NCBI RefSeq assembly: GCF_001279005.1
Contig: NZ_LGCN01000143.1
Span: 1 to 64,000, forward strand
Direction of reading: 5' to 3'
Length of the DNA stretch: 64,000 nt
Source of the DNA: Streptomyces caelestis
GTDB taxonomy: Bacteria; Actinomycetota; Actinomycetes; Streptomycetales; Streptomycetaceae
Part shown: piece after piece, positions 41,774-52,100 of the stretch
How positions within the stretch are numbered: the first letter of the stretch is position 1
Layout: every line of letters begins with the position of its first letter
Made by a program: the position numbers and the translations under genes
The notes under the pieces: generated by a model
The model's database searches: none
What the model was told of the DNA's origin: nothing
The model's input: only the letters and a program-made list of their open reading frames with translations

Positions 41774-41785
41774 AGGTCGCGACCT
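41774..41785. promoter_or_regulatory. 12-bp palindrome upstream of the SCO5389-type gene
   Basis: AGGTCGCGACCT is a perfect palindrome located downstream of a TACGGT box (41758-41763) and about 80 nt before ATG 41867, so it would fall just after the transcription start. It is a candidate operator. Confidence 0.35.
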
Positions 41786-41866
41786 GTGTACGCAGCGTGT
41801 CCGACAACGCGCACTCCCTTATCTGTCAGGCAACCCCTGATCGTTGGGGGTGCGAGAGGAGAACCC

Positions 41867-42259
41867 ATGTCGCTCGACGTCTCACCGGCCCTACTCGAAC
41901 AGGCCGAGCGAGGCGAGGTCGACGAAGCTGAATTCGTCGACTGCGTCCGGACCTCCCTGCCCTTCGCGTGGGAGATGATCAGCTCCCTGGTGGCCCAGCT
42001 GAAGGTGGACGGCGGAGCCTTCGCCGACAACCAGACGCCCCCGCCGGACGAGCAGGCACGCGGTCAGCTGCTGCGTGCGCTCGCGAGTGACGCGATACGC
42101 GGGGCGCTGCAACGCCACTTCGGTGTACGGCTGGCCTTCCAGAACTGCCACCGGGTGGCCGTGTTCCCGCTTGACTCCTCGGTCGACGAGAAGCTGGCCC
42201 GCTTCACCTCGGTGCGCGGTCAGATACTGAACCAGTCGCCGCAGCTGCGCGACTGCTGA
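41867..42259 (+). CDS. SCO5389-family conserved hypothetical protein
   Basis: The 130-residue soluble protein begins MSLDVSPALLEQAERGEVDE and contains VRTSLPFAWEMISSLVAQLK, LRALASDAIRGALQRHFGVRL and CHRVAVFPLDS. It lacks membrane helices. I recognise it as a streptomycete family named after SCO5389; no function is known. GAGAGGAGAACCC precedes ATG 41867. It is divergent from nucS across a 289-nt gap with a candidate promoter and palindrome. Confidence 0.8.
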   Translation: MSLDVSPALLEQAERGEVDEAEFVDCVRTSLPFAWEMISSLVAQLKVDGGAFADNQTPPPDEQARGQLLRALASDAIRGALQRHFGVRLAFQNCHRVAVFPLDSSVDEKLARFTSVRGQILNQSPQLRDC

Positions 42260-42275
42260 CGCGTTCCACCGTTCG

Positions 42276-42321
42276 CTTGCCGCTCCGTACGCGGAAGGTG
42301 CAGTCGTACCGGGGCGGCAAG
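42276..42321. terminator. Hairpin between convergent genes
   Basis: CTTGCCGC (42276-42283) pairs with GCGGCAAG (42314-42321); inner bases CCGTAC/GTAC extend the stem. It lies between the SCO5389-type gene and the LLM oxidoreductase gene. Confidence 0.6.
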
Positions 42322-42341
42322 CCCGCGCGAACCCCGCTCGC

Positions 42342-43370
42342 TCAGCCGAGGTGGGGGAGTACCTCGGTTCCGAGCCGCCGCACGTTCTCCTCGGTCGCCG
42401 CCAGGTCGCCGGAGCCCTCGACGAGCAGGGCGAAGCGGGAGATGCCGGTCCGCTCGCTGGTCGCGGCGAGCCGGTCGGCGCACAGCCGCGGCGGACCCAC
42501 CGGGTGCAGCCCGCAGAGGAGTTCGGTGTACGCCAGCGGATCGCGCATCCGCCGCTGCCGCCCGTCCACCGTGACATGGGCCTCGAGACCCTGCTTCAGC
42601 CAGCCGGGCATCGCCTTCATCAGGGTCTCCGCCGCGTCCGCGCGCCGGTCCGCGATCTGGCAGACGCCGGCCGAGACGTGGGCCGCGCGGTGGATCTCCC
42701 GGGCCGGCCGCCCGCAGGCGCGCGCGTGCCGCCGCCACAGGGCGACCATCTCGGCCTTCTCCTCGTCCCCGACGTGCATGCCGAGCAGCATCGGCAGCCC
42801 GCGCTCGGCGGCCAGCCGTACGCCCGCCGGGGAGGTGCAGGCGACCACGACCTCGGGCCCCTCCGCCTCGTCCAGGGCCTCCGACGGGCGGGGGACGACG
42901 GGCACCTCGCGGAAGCGGTACCGCTCGCCGTCGGCCCCGACGGCCGGTTCGCGCAGCCAGCGCACCAGCAGATCGAGTGATTCCGGGAACCCCTTCTCGT
43001 ACGCCTCCAGTCCGGCCCCGAACACCTCCAGGTCGACCCACGGTCCGCCGCGCCCGAGGCCCAGCGAGAACCGGCCGCCGCTCGTGACGTGCAGCAGCGC
43101 GGCCTGTTCGCCGAGGGCGACCGGATGGACGGTGGGCAGCACGCTGACCGCCGTGCCGACCCGCAGCCGGCGGGTGCGGCCGAGCAGCAGCGCGGCCAGG
43201 GTGACGGCCGACGGGCAGGTGCCGTAGGGCACGAAGTGGTGCTCGGCCAGCCAGACCGCGTCGAGCCCCGCCTCCTCGGCGACCTCGGCCGAGCGGACCG
43301 CGCGGTGCAGCGCCTCTCCCTCGCCCTGCCCGGGGAACCGGGCGGCCAACACGAAACTTCCCACGCGCAT
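42342..43370 (-). CDS. LLM-class flavin-dependent oxidoreductase
   Basis: The 342-residue protein is a luciferase-like TIM barrel: AEVAEEAGLDAVWLAEHHF near the start, LLLGRTRRLRVGTAVSVLPTVHPVALGEQAALL, GRFSLGLGRGGP and the C-terminal barrel segment. These enzymes use reduced FMN or F420 to oxidise small molecules; the substrate is unknown. ATG 43370 (MRVGSFVLAARF) has AGGAAAG upstream on its strand. Motifs do not distinguish FMN from F420. Confidence 0.88.
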   Translation of the reverse strand: MRVGSFVLAARFPGQGEGEALHRAVRSAEVAEEAGLDAVWLAEHHFVPYGTCPSAVTLAALLLGRTRRLRVGTAVSVLPTVHPVALGEQAALLHVTSGGRFSLGLGRGGPWVDLEVFGAGLEAYEKGFPESLDLLVRWLREPAVGADGERYRFREVPVVPRPSEALDEAEGPEVVVACTSPAGVRLAAERGLPMLLGMHVGDEEKAEMVALWRRHARACGRPAREIHRAAHVSAGVCQIADRRADAAETLMKAMPGWLKQGLEAHVTVDGRQRRMRDPLAYTELLCGLHPVGPPRLCADRLAATSERTGISRFALLVEGSGDLAATEENVRRLGTEVLPHLG

Positions 43371-43611
43371 CGCTTTCCTGCTTCCTTGGCTCCGACACGG
43401 AGCTCCCCCGCAGGGCATAACCGCCCGACACGTGCCGAGGACACGGCTGGGCGGGGGACTTTGCGGATTGTCTGCAGAATCGGCCGCTCAGGAGGGGTGC
43501 CGCATCACCGCGGAGGGGACTTGTGGCGATTGGCGCCCTACGCGTACCCCTGGGCGCGCCGCGTAGGCTGGACGCGGCCCCAGCATCCCGTAGAGCCCCG
43601 TGAGGTGTCCT

Positions 43612-43944
43612 GTGTCCCCGCGTCGCAACCGACCCAAGGGAGCCTGTCCGTCCGGCCGGAGCGCCGAGGACGACCGTTCCGGCCGCTATGGCGGCTGGCA
43701 GTCCACGGAGAGCTGGCAGGGCGAGGAGTGGAGCGTGCGGCACGTGGCGGGCGCCAGCGCCCAGGGCAAGGCCTACCGGTGCCCCGGCTGCGACCAGTTG
43801 ATCCCGGACGGGGTGCCGCACGTGGTGGCCTGGCCCGAGCACGCGGGCGTCGACGACCGCCGGCACTGGCACAAGGCGTGCTGGAACGCGAAGGACCGCC
43901 GCACCACGCGGGTGCAGCGGTCCCGTAACGCGCCGAGGTTCTGA
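43612..43944 (+). CDS. Small hypothetical zinc-ribbon-like protein
   Basis: The 110-residue basic protein has the motif YRCPGCDQLIPDGVPHVVAW followed by HWHKACW, so Cys-x2-Cys and His residues could bind one zinc. Both ends are disordered and Arg/Gly/Ser-rich. GTG 43612 follows GTGAGGTGTCC. The protein is conserved in streptomycetes as far as I recall, sometimes misnamed ATP/GTP-binding. The function is unknown. Confidence 0.7.
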   Translation: MSPRRNRPKGACPSGRSAEDDRSGRYGGWQSTESWQGEEWSVRHVAGASAQGKAYRCPGCDQLIPDGVPHVVAWPEHAGVDDRRHWHKACWNAKDRRTTRVQRSRNAPRF

Positions 43945-43950
43945 ACCCCG

Positions 43951-44823
43951 TCACACGTCCCGCTTCTGCAGCAGGGCGAAGGCGCCGCCGAGCGCGGCGG
44001 CCGTGACGACCAGCATGATCCACAGCGGGTCCCAGCCCGACGGGCCCGACTCGCTCAGCGAGTTGGCGTAGAAGATGCTCATCTGGTTCGGGATGGAGTA
44101 CTCGAACAGCGCCTGCTGCACGTCCGCCAGCGAGGACGAGAACATGAACAGCGCGATCACCAGCGGGGCGAGCACGGCGCCGATCATGATGGTGATGGCG
44201 CCCGCCGAGTGCCGGATGATCGAGCCGATCGCCAGTGACAGCGTGCCGAGCAGCGCCACGTACAGCGAGACGCCGAGCGTGCCCTTCAGCCACTCCTCGC
44301 CGGTGGGCTCCTTCGCGTTGTGGCCCTCCAGCAGCGCCACGTGCAGGAAGCCGACCAGCGTCGTGCACACCAGGGTCACCACGAAGGCGATCAGGAAGAA
44401 CACCAGGGCCTTCGCCAGCAGCACCCGTCCGCGCGAGGGGCAGGCGACCATCGTGGTGCGGATCATGCCGGTGCCGTACTCCGACGCCGTGGTCAGCACG
44501 CCCAGCGTGATGATGCACATGCCGCCGAGCAGCAGTCCGAAGAAGCCGAGGGCCAGCGGGCTCTCGCCGCTCATGTCGGGGTCGGCGCTCGACACCACCA
44601 GGCCGGTCAGCAGGCCGACGCCGACCACGAGCAGCACGAACACGCCCAGCGTCCACATGGTCGAGCGCACGGACCTGATCTTCGTCCACTCGGAGGCGAG
44701 CGCGTGCCCGAGGTGCGTGCGGACCACGGGGATCGGCGAGGTGTAGGTGGGGTACGGGGAGCCGGGCGCCGCCTGCCAGTCGGGTGCGGCGGTCTGCGGC
44801 ATCGGAGGCGGGGGCGTGCTCAT
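43951..44823 (-). CDS. ABC-2 exporter permease with Pro-rich N-terminus
   Basis: The 290-residue permease has a cytoplasmic Pro/Thr-rich start (STPPPPMPQTAAPDW to about 35), then LASEWTKIRSVRSTMWTLG and six membrane helices with SEYGTGMIRTTMVACPSRGRVLLAK, the ABC-2 (type 5) signature. Its start overlaps the ATPase stop (ATGA), so the pair is coupled. The substrate is unknown. The adjacent paralogous pair (46.2-47.9 kb) lacks the Pro-rich extensions. Confidence 0.88.
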   Translation of the reverse strand: MSTPPPPMPQTAAPDWQAAPGSPYPTYTSPIPVVRTHLGHALASEWTKIRSVRSTMWTLGVFVLLVVGVGLLTGLVVSSADPDMSGESPLALGFFGLLLGGMCIITLGVLTTASEYGTGMIRTTMVACPSRGRVLLAKALVFFLIAFVVTLVCTTLVGFLHVALLEGHNAKEPTGEEWLKGTLGVSLYVALLGTLSLAIGSIIRHSAGAITIMIGAVLAPLVIALFMFSSSLADVQQALFEYSIPNQMSIFYANSLSESGPSGWDPLWIMLVVTAAALGGAFALLQKRDV

Positions 44824-46094
44824 CGGGCGTCCTCGGGCTTGGTCAGGTCGGCTGCGGGGGCGGTCGGGGGCACGGCGGGTGCGGCGGGCGGCGCCGCCGG
44901 AGCCGCGCCGGGCGGCGTCCGGGGGGCCTGCGGAGCGGGCTGTGCGTACGGGTTGGGGGCGGGGGCGCCCGGGGCCGCTCCAGGGGCGCCCGGAGCGCCG
45001 TAGGGGCCCGCGGGGGCCTGTGCGGGCACGCCCTGCGGCGCGGCGAAGGGCTGCCCGCCCTGCTGGGGCGGCGGCGGGGCGTACCAGCCGGGCTGGCCCT
45101 GCCCCGGAACCGGCATCGGCGGCTGCGCGCCGGGCGGCAGCGGCTGCTGGAGCCCGGCCTTCTGGTCGGTGGTCGAGCGGTAGTCGACGGCGCCCTGCGT
45201 CATCCGCATGTACGCCTCCTCCAGCGAGGCCTGGTGCGGCGACAGCTCCCACAGCCGTACGCCGGAGTCGTGGGCGATGTCGCTGATGCGCGGCAGCGCC
45301 AGTCCCGTCACCCGCAGCGCGCCGTCCTGTTCGGGCAGCACGTTGCCGCCGGCCTCGGTGATCGCGGCGGACAGCTTCTCGCGCTGCTGCGGCTCGGTGT
45401 CGGGCGTGCGCACGCGCGCGAAGTCGGCGGAGTTGGCGGAGATGAAGTCCGTCACGCTCATGTCGGCGAGCAGTTGTCCGCGCCCGATGACGATGAGGTG
45501 GTCGGCGGTCAGCGCCATCTCGCTCATCAGGTGCGAGGAGACGAAGACCGTACGGCCCTCGGCGGCCAGCGCCTTCATCAGGTTGCGCACCCAGAGGATG
45601 CCCTCGGGGTCGAGGCCGTTGACCGGCTCGTCGAACAACAGCACCTGGGGGTCGCCGAGCAGCGCGGCGGCGATGCCGAGCCGCTGGCCCATGCCCAGCG
45701 AGAAGCCCTTGGACCGCCTGCGCGCCACGTCGTGCAGGCCCACCACGCCCAGCACCTCGTCCACGCGCCGGGCCGGGATGCCCGAGAGCTGGGCCAGGCT
45801 CAGCAGGTGGCTGCGGGCGGACCGGCCGCCGTGCACCGCCTTCGCGTCCAGCAGCGCGCCGACCTGACGGGGGGCGTTGGGCAGCCTGCGGTACGGGTAG
45901 CCGCCGATCGTGACCTGTCCCGAGGTGGGGTTGTCCAGGCCGAGGATCATCCGCATCGTCGTCGACTTGCCCGAACCGTTGGGGCCCAGGAACCCGGTGA
46001 CGGCGCCGGGACGCACCTGGAAGGAGAGGTTGTACACAGCGGTCTTGTCGCCGTACCGCTTGGTCAGGCCGACTGCCTCGATCATGCTCCGCAC
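44820..46094 (-). CDS. ABC transporter ATPase with Pro/Ala/Gln-rich C-terminal tail
   Basis: The first 300 residues are a standard ATPase: Walker A GFLGPNGSGKSTT, LGMGQRLGIAAALLGDP as signature, Walker B VLLFDEPVNGLDPEG and HLMSEM. The tail from about 320 to 424 is low complexity (PPGAQPPMPVPGQGQPGW, repeated APQG/APGAPG), with few charges until the end. Such tails are uncommon in ABC ATPases; the permease partner also has a Pro-rich end. ATG 46094 begins IEAVGLTKRYGDKTAV. Confidence 0.9.
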   Translation of the reverse strand: MRSMIEAVGLTKRYGDKTAVYNLSFQVRPGAVTGFLGPNGSGKSTTMRMILGLDNPTSGQVTIGGYPYRRLPNAPRQVGALLDAKAVHGGRSARSHLLSLAQLSGIPARRVDEVLGVVGLHDVARRRSKGFSLGMGQRLGIAAALLGDPQVLLFDEPVNGLDPEGILWVRNLMKALAAEGRTVFVSSHLMSEMALTADHLIVIGRGQLLADMSVTDFISANSADFARVRTPDTEPQQREKLSAAITEAGGNVLPEQDGALRVTGLALPRISDIAHDSGVRLWELSPHQASLEEAYMRMTQGAVDYRSTTDQKAGLQQPLPPGAQPPMPVPGQGQPGWYAPPPPQQGGQPFAAPQGVPAQAPAGPYGAPGAPGAAPGAPAPNPYAQPAPQAPRTPPGAAPAAPPAAPAVPPTAPAADLTKPEDAR

Positions 46095-46206
46095 CCATCG
46101 GAAGGTTCAGGACAGCGGGGCACACGCCCCCCGTAAGGGTTAGGAGCTTATCGAGGCGCTGTCGGTTCCGCTCAAGTCGAGGTAAAAACCGGTCCCACGC
46201 GGTCGT

Positions 46207-46980
46207 TCACTGGGCATCGCGCCGCCTCAGCAGGACGTAGCCGCCGACGACCGCCGCGAGCACCCAGAGCGCCATGATCCCCAGGCCGCCCCAGGGGCCG
46301 TACGGGGTGTCGTCGCCCGGGGGCGTCACCACCTGCATGATCCTGCTGCCCGCCTGGTCGGGCAGGAACCGGCCGACCTTCTCCGTGGCGTCGACGTTGC
46401 CGAGGATGTTGGAGATCAGGAAGAAGAACGGCATCAGGATGCCCAGCGACAGCATGGGGGAGCGCAGCATCGCGGCGACGCCCATCGAGAACAGCGCGAT
46501 CAGCGTCATGTAGAGGCCGCCGCCGATGACCGCCCGCAGCACCCCCTCGTCCCCGATCGACGCCCTGTACGCGCCGAGCATCGCCTGGCCCAGGAAGAAG
46601 GCGGCGAAGCTGGTGGCCATGGAGACGACGAAGGCGAGCGCGGTGGCCACCGTCAGCTTGCTCAGCAGGAACGTGCCGCGCCGGGGGACGGCCGCCAGCG
46701 AGGCGCGGATCATGCCGGTGCTGTACTCGTTCGACACCACCAGCACCCCGAACACGATCATCGCGAGCTGACCGAGGCTCATCCCCGCGAAGCTGATGAA
46801 CGTCGGGTCGAAGGAGAGCCGCTCCCGTGCGCCCAGGGTCTCGTACTCGTTCCTCGACAGCGCCGAGATCAGCATGCCGAGCGCGATGGTGACGACCACC
46901 GCCAGGGAGAGCGTCCACACGGTGGACGCCACCGACCGGATCTTGGTCCACTCCGACCGGACGACCTGCGTCGCCGCCAT
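46207..46980 (-). CDS. ABC-2 exporter permease
   Basis: The 257-residue protein begins AATQVVRSEWTKIRSVASTVW and has six helices with SNEYSTGMIRASLAAVPRRGTFLLSK. It parallels the permease at 43.9 kb (RSEWTKIRS versus ASEWTKIRS; EYSTGMIR versus EYGTGMIR), so the two arose by duplication. Its start is 2 nt after the ATPase stop. Confidence 0.88.
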   Translation of the reverse strand: MAATQVVRSEWTKIRSVASTVWTLSLAVVVTIALGMLISALSRNEYETLGARERLSFDPTFISFAGMSLGQLAMIVFGVLVVSNEYSTGMIRASLAAVPRRGTFLLSKLTVATALAFVVSMATSFAAFFLGQAMLGAYRASIGDEGVLRAVIGGGLYMTLIALFSMGVAAMLRSPMLSLGILMPFFFLISNILGNVDATEKVGRFLPDQAGSRIMQVVTPPGDDTPYGPWGGLGIMALWVLAAVVGGYVLLRRRDAQ

Positions 46981-46982
46981 GC

Positions 46983-47936
46983 TCAGCCCCTCTTCCAGTC
47001 GTCGCCCCACCGCTGCGGGGGCGCGGAGACGCCGGTGTGGGCGTGGTACTCCACCGACTGGGCGGTCAGCCGCATGAACGCCTCCTCCAGGGAGGCCTGC
47101 CGCGGGCTCAGCTCGTGCAGCACCAGCCGGTGCCGGGCCGCCAGCTCCCCGATGTACTCGGCCTTGGAGCCGTCCACCTCCAGCGACCCGTCGCCGCTCT
47201 CCACGGCGGTGATCCCGGCCTGGTGCAGCACGTCGAGCAGCCGCTCGCGCTGCGGGCCGCGGATACGGACGTACGAGCGGGAGTTGCGCTCGATGAACTC
47301 GGCCATGGAGGTGTCGGCGAGCAGCCGACCCTGGCCGATGACGACGAGGTGGTCGGCGGTCAGCGCCATCTCGCTCATCAGGTGGGAGGAGACGAAGACC
47401 GTACGGCCCTGGGCGGCGAGCGATTTCATCAGTGTGCGGATCCAGTGGATGCCCTCGGGGTCGAGGCCGTTGACCGGCTCGTCGAACATCAGGATCCGCG
47501 GGTCGCCGAGCAGCGCCGCCGCGATGCCGAGCCGCTGGCCCATGCCGAGCGAGAACCCCTTGGCCTTCTTCCGCGCCACCGCCGTCAGCCCGACCGTGTC
47601 CAGCACCTCGTGCACCCGCTGCCGCGGGAGGCCGTTGCTCTGCGCGAGGCACAGCAGGTGGTGGTAGGCGCTGCGGCCCGGGTGCACGCCCTTGGCCTCC
47701 AGCAGGGCGCCGATGCACGTCAGCGGGTCCTCGAGCCGGTCGTAGTGCGTGCCGTCGATCCGCACGTCCCCGGCGGTCGGGTGGTCCAGGCCCAGGATCA
47801 TCCGCATGGTGGTCGACTTGCCGGCGCCGTTCGGGCCGAGGAAGCCCGTGACGATGCCCGGCCGGACGGTGAAGGTCAGACCGTCGACCGCCACCTTCTC
47901 GCCGTACCGCTTGGTCAGCCCCTCGAGCTCGATCAT
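46983..47936 (-). CDS. ABC transporter ATP-binding protein
   Basis: The 317-residue ATPase has GFLGPNGAGKSTTMRMILGLDHP, KGFSLGMGQRLGIAAALLGDP, ILMFDEPVNGLDPEG and HLMSEMALTADHLVVIG. It is nearly colinear with the ATPase at 44.8 kb but stops at 317 residues without the Pro-rich tail. It forms an exporter with the permease at 46.2 kb. The gene order ATPase-permease is the same in both copies. Confidence 0.92.
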   Translation of the reverse strand: MIELEGLTKRYGEKVAVDGLTFTVRPGIVTGFLGPNGAGKSTTMRMILGLDHPTAGDVRIDGTHYDRLEDPLTCIGALLEAKGVHPGRSAYHHLLCLAQSNGLPRQRVHEVLDTVGLTAVARKKAKGFSLGMGQRLGIAAALLGDPRILMFDEPVNGLDPEGIHWIRTLMKSLAAQGRTVFVSSHLMSEMALTADHLVVIGQGRLLADTSMAEFIERNSRSYVRIRGPQRERLLDVLHQAGITAVESGDGSLEVDGSKAEYIGELAARHRLVLHELSPRQASLEEAFMRLTAQSVEYHAHTGVSAPPQRWGDDWKRG

Positions 47937-47958
47937 GCGGCCACGCTAGAACGGGACA

Positions 47959-47990
47959 AAGCCCTCTGCCACCTCAGTGGCAGAGGGCTT
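47959..47990 (-). terminator. filP terminator
   Basis: A perfect 14-bp stem, AAGCCCTCTGCCAC (47959-47972) with 47977-47990, loop CTCA, starts about 20 nt after the filP stop on the minus strand. Confidence 0.85.
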
Positions 47991-48010
47991 CGCCGATCCT
48001 TCGCCCGGTG

Positions 48011-48949
48011 TTACCGGGACTGCTGGGCCGGGACCCCGCGGGAGATCGGCTCGTCGTCGGTGGAGGGCGCACCGGTCGCGGCCACCGCGGCGCCCGTGAG
48101 CGTGGCGAGCATCTCGCGGACGTTCGTCAGCTGGGCGTTGATCGAGTCGCGGCGGTTGGTCAGCGCCGCCAGCTCGCGCTCGGATTCCGAACGGATCCGG
48201 TCGGCCTTGGCGTTGGCGTCGGCCACGATGTCCTCCGCCTGACGCTGGGCCGTCTCCACCGTCTGGCGGGCCCGGCGCTCGGCGTCGGTGCGCAGCTTCT
48301 CGGCCTCCAGCCGCAGCTGCTCCGCGCGGTGCTCGATCTCCGCGAGGCGCTTCTCGGCCTTCTGCTGGCGCGAGGCCAGGTCGCGCTCGGACTGCTCACG
48401 GCGCTTGGCGAGGTTCGTCTCGAAGTCGGCGGCGGCCTGCGCGGCCTTGGCGCGGGTCTCCTCGAAGAGGGCGTCCGCCTCCTCCCGCTTGGACTGCGCG
48501 TCCTTCTGCGCCTCGGAACGCAACTGGGCGGCGTCGCCCTGGGCCTTCTCGACGATCCGCGCGCCCTCGTCCTCCGCCTTCGACTTGCGCTCGGCGGCGT
48601 ACGACTCGGCGTCGTTGCGCACCTGCTGGGCGGCCGACTCGGCGAGCTCGCGGTGCTGCTCCGCCGCGCGCCGGGCCTCCTCGCGCAGTTCCTTCGCCTC
48701 CTCCTCGGCGAGGCGGAGGATCTTCTCCACGCGCGCGCCGAGACCCGCATACGACGGCTCGGCGTCGGTGACCTGGGCCTGGGCGTTCTGCGTCTCGAGA
48801 TGGAGCTCCTCGATGCGCTTTTCCAGAGCGGTGATGCGGGCGAGAGCGCTGTCACGGTCGGAGACGAGCTTGGAGATACGTTCGTCCACCTGAGCGCGGT
48901 CGTACCCACGCCGCACAAGCTCGAAGCCGTAGGGGGAAGTGTCGCTCAT
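48011..48949 (-). CDS. filP: FilP, coiled-coil cytoskeletal protein
   Basis: FilP forms intermediate-filament-like networks below growing hyphal tips and gives mechanical stability; it interacts with DivIVA. The 312-residue protein has a DivIVA-like N-terminal turn (GFELVRRGYDRAQVDERI, 8-25) and an almost unbroken coiled coil from about 28 to 285, broken near 65 (EPSYAGLG), rich in Glu/Arg/Ala, and a short disordered tail. Length and neighbourhood match FilP of S. coelicolor. It lies 187 nt downstream of scy on the same strand. Confidence 0.95.
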   Translation of the reverse strand: MSDTSPYGFELVRRGYDRAQVDERISKLVSDRDSALARITALEKRIEELHLETQNAQAQVTDAEPSYAGLGARVEKILRLAEEEAKELREEARRAAEQHRELAESAAQQVRNDAESYAAERKSKAEDEGARIVEKAQGDAAQLRSEAQKDAQSKREEADALFEETRAKAAQAAADFETNLAKRREQSERDLASRQQKAEKRLAEIEHRAEQLRLEAEKLRTDAERRARQTVETAQRQAEDIVADANAKADRIRSESERELAALTNRRDSINAQLTNVREMLATLTGAAVAATGAPSTDDEPISRGVPAQQSR

Positions 48950-49136
48950 GGGGTTCCTGTCGAATGAGACCGGTGAGGTGATAGGTGGAATCCTAGGGGC
49001 CGAAGCGCTGTGTCATCGAGCGGATGCACGTTTGATACGGAGAATGACACCCCTTTTGAGTGGCTCGCCGCTGGAAGACTTGCCAAAGCCATGATCAAAG
49101 CCCCCACCGTACAAGGGATTTCGTCCGCTTTGCCGG

Positions 49137-52100
49137 CTATTCCGCCGACTTGCCACCCGTACGGGTAGCACCCGCCCCGGCCCCCGCCTTGACCCCGTTG
49201 TCCTTGGCGCCTCCGGGCGCCTCGAAGGACTCCAACGCCTCCAGCACGTCCTGCACACGGGAGATCTCGGCGTTGATGTCCTCGCGGCGCCGCACCAGCA
49301 CCTCCAGCTCGCGCTTGCCCTCCTCGACCGTGCGCCGCGCCTCCCGGACCGCCTCGGCCTTCAGCTCCTCGGCCTCCTTCACCAGGCGGGCCTTCTTCTG
49401 CTCGGCCTCCTTCAGCAGGCCCTCGGCCTTCTTCACGGCGGCGATGCGCACCTTGCCGGCCTCGGAGTTGGCCTCGGAGACGATCTCCTTGGCCTTCGCC
49501 TCCGCCTTGGCGAGCTGCTCCTCGGAGGCCTTGATGAGCGCGTCGCAGCGGTCGCCCGTCGACTTCATCGTCTCCGCCGCCTCACGGCGGGCCCGCTCGT
49601 GCAGCTCCTCGATCTCACGCGTGAGGCGGTCGCGCAGCTCCTCGGCGCGTTCCCTGATCTGCGTCGCGTCCCGGCGCGCGCCGACCAGCAGCTCGTCCGC
49701 GTCCGTACGGGCCCTCTCCACCCGGGAGTTGCCCTCGACGGTCGCCTCGGAGAGGATCCGTTCGGCCTCCTGCCGGGCCGCGCCGACCATCGTGTCCGCC
49801 TGCGACTCGGCCTCCGCCGTCGTCTTCAGCGCCTGCTGCTGCGCCTCGGTGAGCAGCTTGTCCGCCTCGGCGGCGGTCTCCGTGATGAGCGTGTCCACCT
49901 GCTCGGCCGCCTCGGAGCGCCGCTTGTTGGCGTCCTTGCGGGCCTCGTCCAGCGTCCGCTCGGCCTCCCCGCGCGCGGCGGACACCATCCGCTCGGCCTC
50001 CGACTCCGCGTCGGCCTTGACCCGCTCGGACTCCCGGCGGATCCGCTCCGCGTGCGCCTGCGCGGACCCGACCGCCTCCGCGGCCTCGGCCCGCAGCCGC
50101 TCCGCGTCCCCGGTGGCGTCCGCGATCAGCTTCTCCGCCGCGGACACCGACTCCGCGCGCACCCGCTCGGCCTCGGCGACCGTCTCCGTGCGCAGCCGGT
50201 CGGTATCCGCGACCGTCTCCTCGGTGAGGCGCTCCGCCTCACTGCGGGCCTCGGTGATGAGGGTGTCCGCCTGCGTCGCCGCGTCCGAACGGATCCGGTT
50301 GGCGTCCTCACGGGCGTCCGCCCGGGTACGGGCCGCGGCCTGCTCCGCCTCGGCGATCGCGTCCGACGCCTCCGTGCGCACCCGCTGGGCGTGCTCGGAC
50401 ACGTCCGCGCGGATCCGCTCGGCCTCCGTGATGGCCTCGGACACCGTCCGCTCGGCCAGCGCCTTCGCGGCCTCCGTCTCCTCCTGCGCATCGCGCCGCA
50501 GCCGGCCCGCGTCCTCGCTCGCCCGCTCCCGCTCCGCGTAGGCGTCGGCGCGGACCCGGTCCGCCTCCTCCTCGGCCTCGCGACGGGTGCGCTCCGCCAC
50601 GTGCTCGGCGGCGCTGCGCAGCCCGGCGATCTCCTCCTGCGCCTGTTCGTGCAGCCCCGCGACGGAGTCCCGCACCTGCTGCGCGTGCTGCTCGGCCGCC
50701 GACACCGTCTCCGTGGCGCGCCGGTCCGCCTCCTCGACCAGCCGCACGGCCTCGGCCTGCGCCTCCTCCACGCGGGTGCGCGCCGACGCCAGCAGCTCCT
50801 CGCTCTGCTCGCGGGCCCGCTCGCGCTCCTGGTCGGCCTCCTGCCGGGCCGCGCCGAGGAGTTCCTCGGCCTCGCGGCGCCGCCGGGCGGCCTCCTCCTG
50901 CGCGGCGGCCAGCGTCTCGGACGCCTCCGTACCGATCCGCTCGGCGGCGGCCTGCGCCTCCGCGCGCATCCGGTCGGCGCTGTCCTGCGCCTCCGACTTC
51001 AGCCGCTCCGCCTCGGCCGCGGCCTCCGACCGCAGCCGTACGGCGACGGCCTCGCCCTCCGCACGGGACGCCGACGCGTCCGCGGCGGCCTCGTCCCGCA
51101 GCCGCTCGGCCTCCGCCTCCGCCTGCTGCCGCAGCGCACGGATCCGCTCGGCGGCCTCCGCGCGCAGCCGCTCGGTCTCCTCGGACGCCTCCCGGCGGAT
51201 CCGGGCGGCCTCCTCGCGCGCGTCGCTCAGCGCCTGCTCGGCCGCGGCGAGCCGCTCCTCGGCCTCCGCGTGCCGCCGCGTCAGCTCCGCGGCGGCCTGC
51301 GCGCGACGGGCCTCCACGGCCCGCTCGGTCTCCTCGCGCAGCTCGCGCGCGGCCCGCTCGGCGTCCTCCTTGAGCGCGTCGGCCTGCTCGACGACCTCCG
51401 CGCGGTGCCGCTCGGCCTCCTGGCGGGTGCGCTCCAGGGTCTCCTCGGCCTGCCGGCGCAGCGTCGTGGCGCGCTCGATGGCCTCGGTGCGGACCTTCTC
51501 GCTGTCGCCCTGCGCGGTGGAGCGCAGCTCGTCGGCGTCCGCCTTCGCCTTGGCGAGCAGCTCCTCGGCGGACTTCGCCGCCTCCTCGATCTGCGCCACG
51601 GCCTCCTTGCGGGCCTCCGCGCGGATCTTCTCGCCCTCGGCGACCGCGTCGGCGCGCAGCTGCTCGGCCTCGCCGCGCAGCCGACGGGCCTCCTCCTGCA
51701 GCTCGACCGTCTTGGCGCGGTACTCCTTGGTGTCGTCCTTCGCCGCGCCCTTGAGCTGTTCGGCGATGTCGTGCGCCTCGGCGCGCAGCCGGTCCGCCTC
51801 GGCCTCGGCCTCCCCGCGGATCCGCTCGGCCTCCTCGGCCGCCGCCCTGGTGGTCCGCTTGGCCTCCTCCGACGCCTTGTTGAGCACCTCCTCGGCGGTC
51901 CTGGCCGCCTTGGACAGCTGCGTCGCGGACTCCTCCGCGGTGACCGCGCGGGCCTTCTCGGCGGCCTCGGCGACGATCTTCTCGGCCTCCGCGCGGGCGT
52001 CCGCGACCAGCTGCTCGGCATCCGCCTTGGTGGCCTCCGCCTCCTTGGTGGCCTCGCCGACCAGCCGCGCCACCTGCTCCTTGGCGGTCCGCGTACGGGT

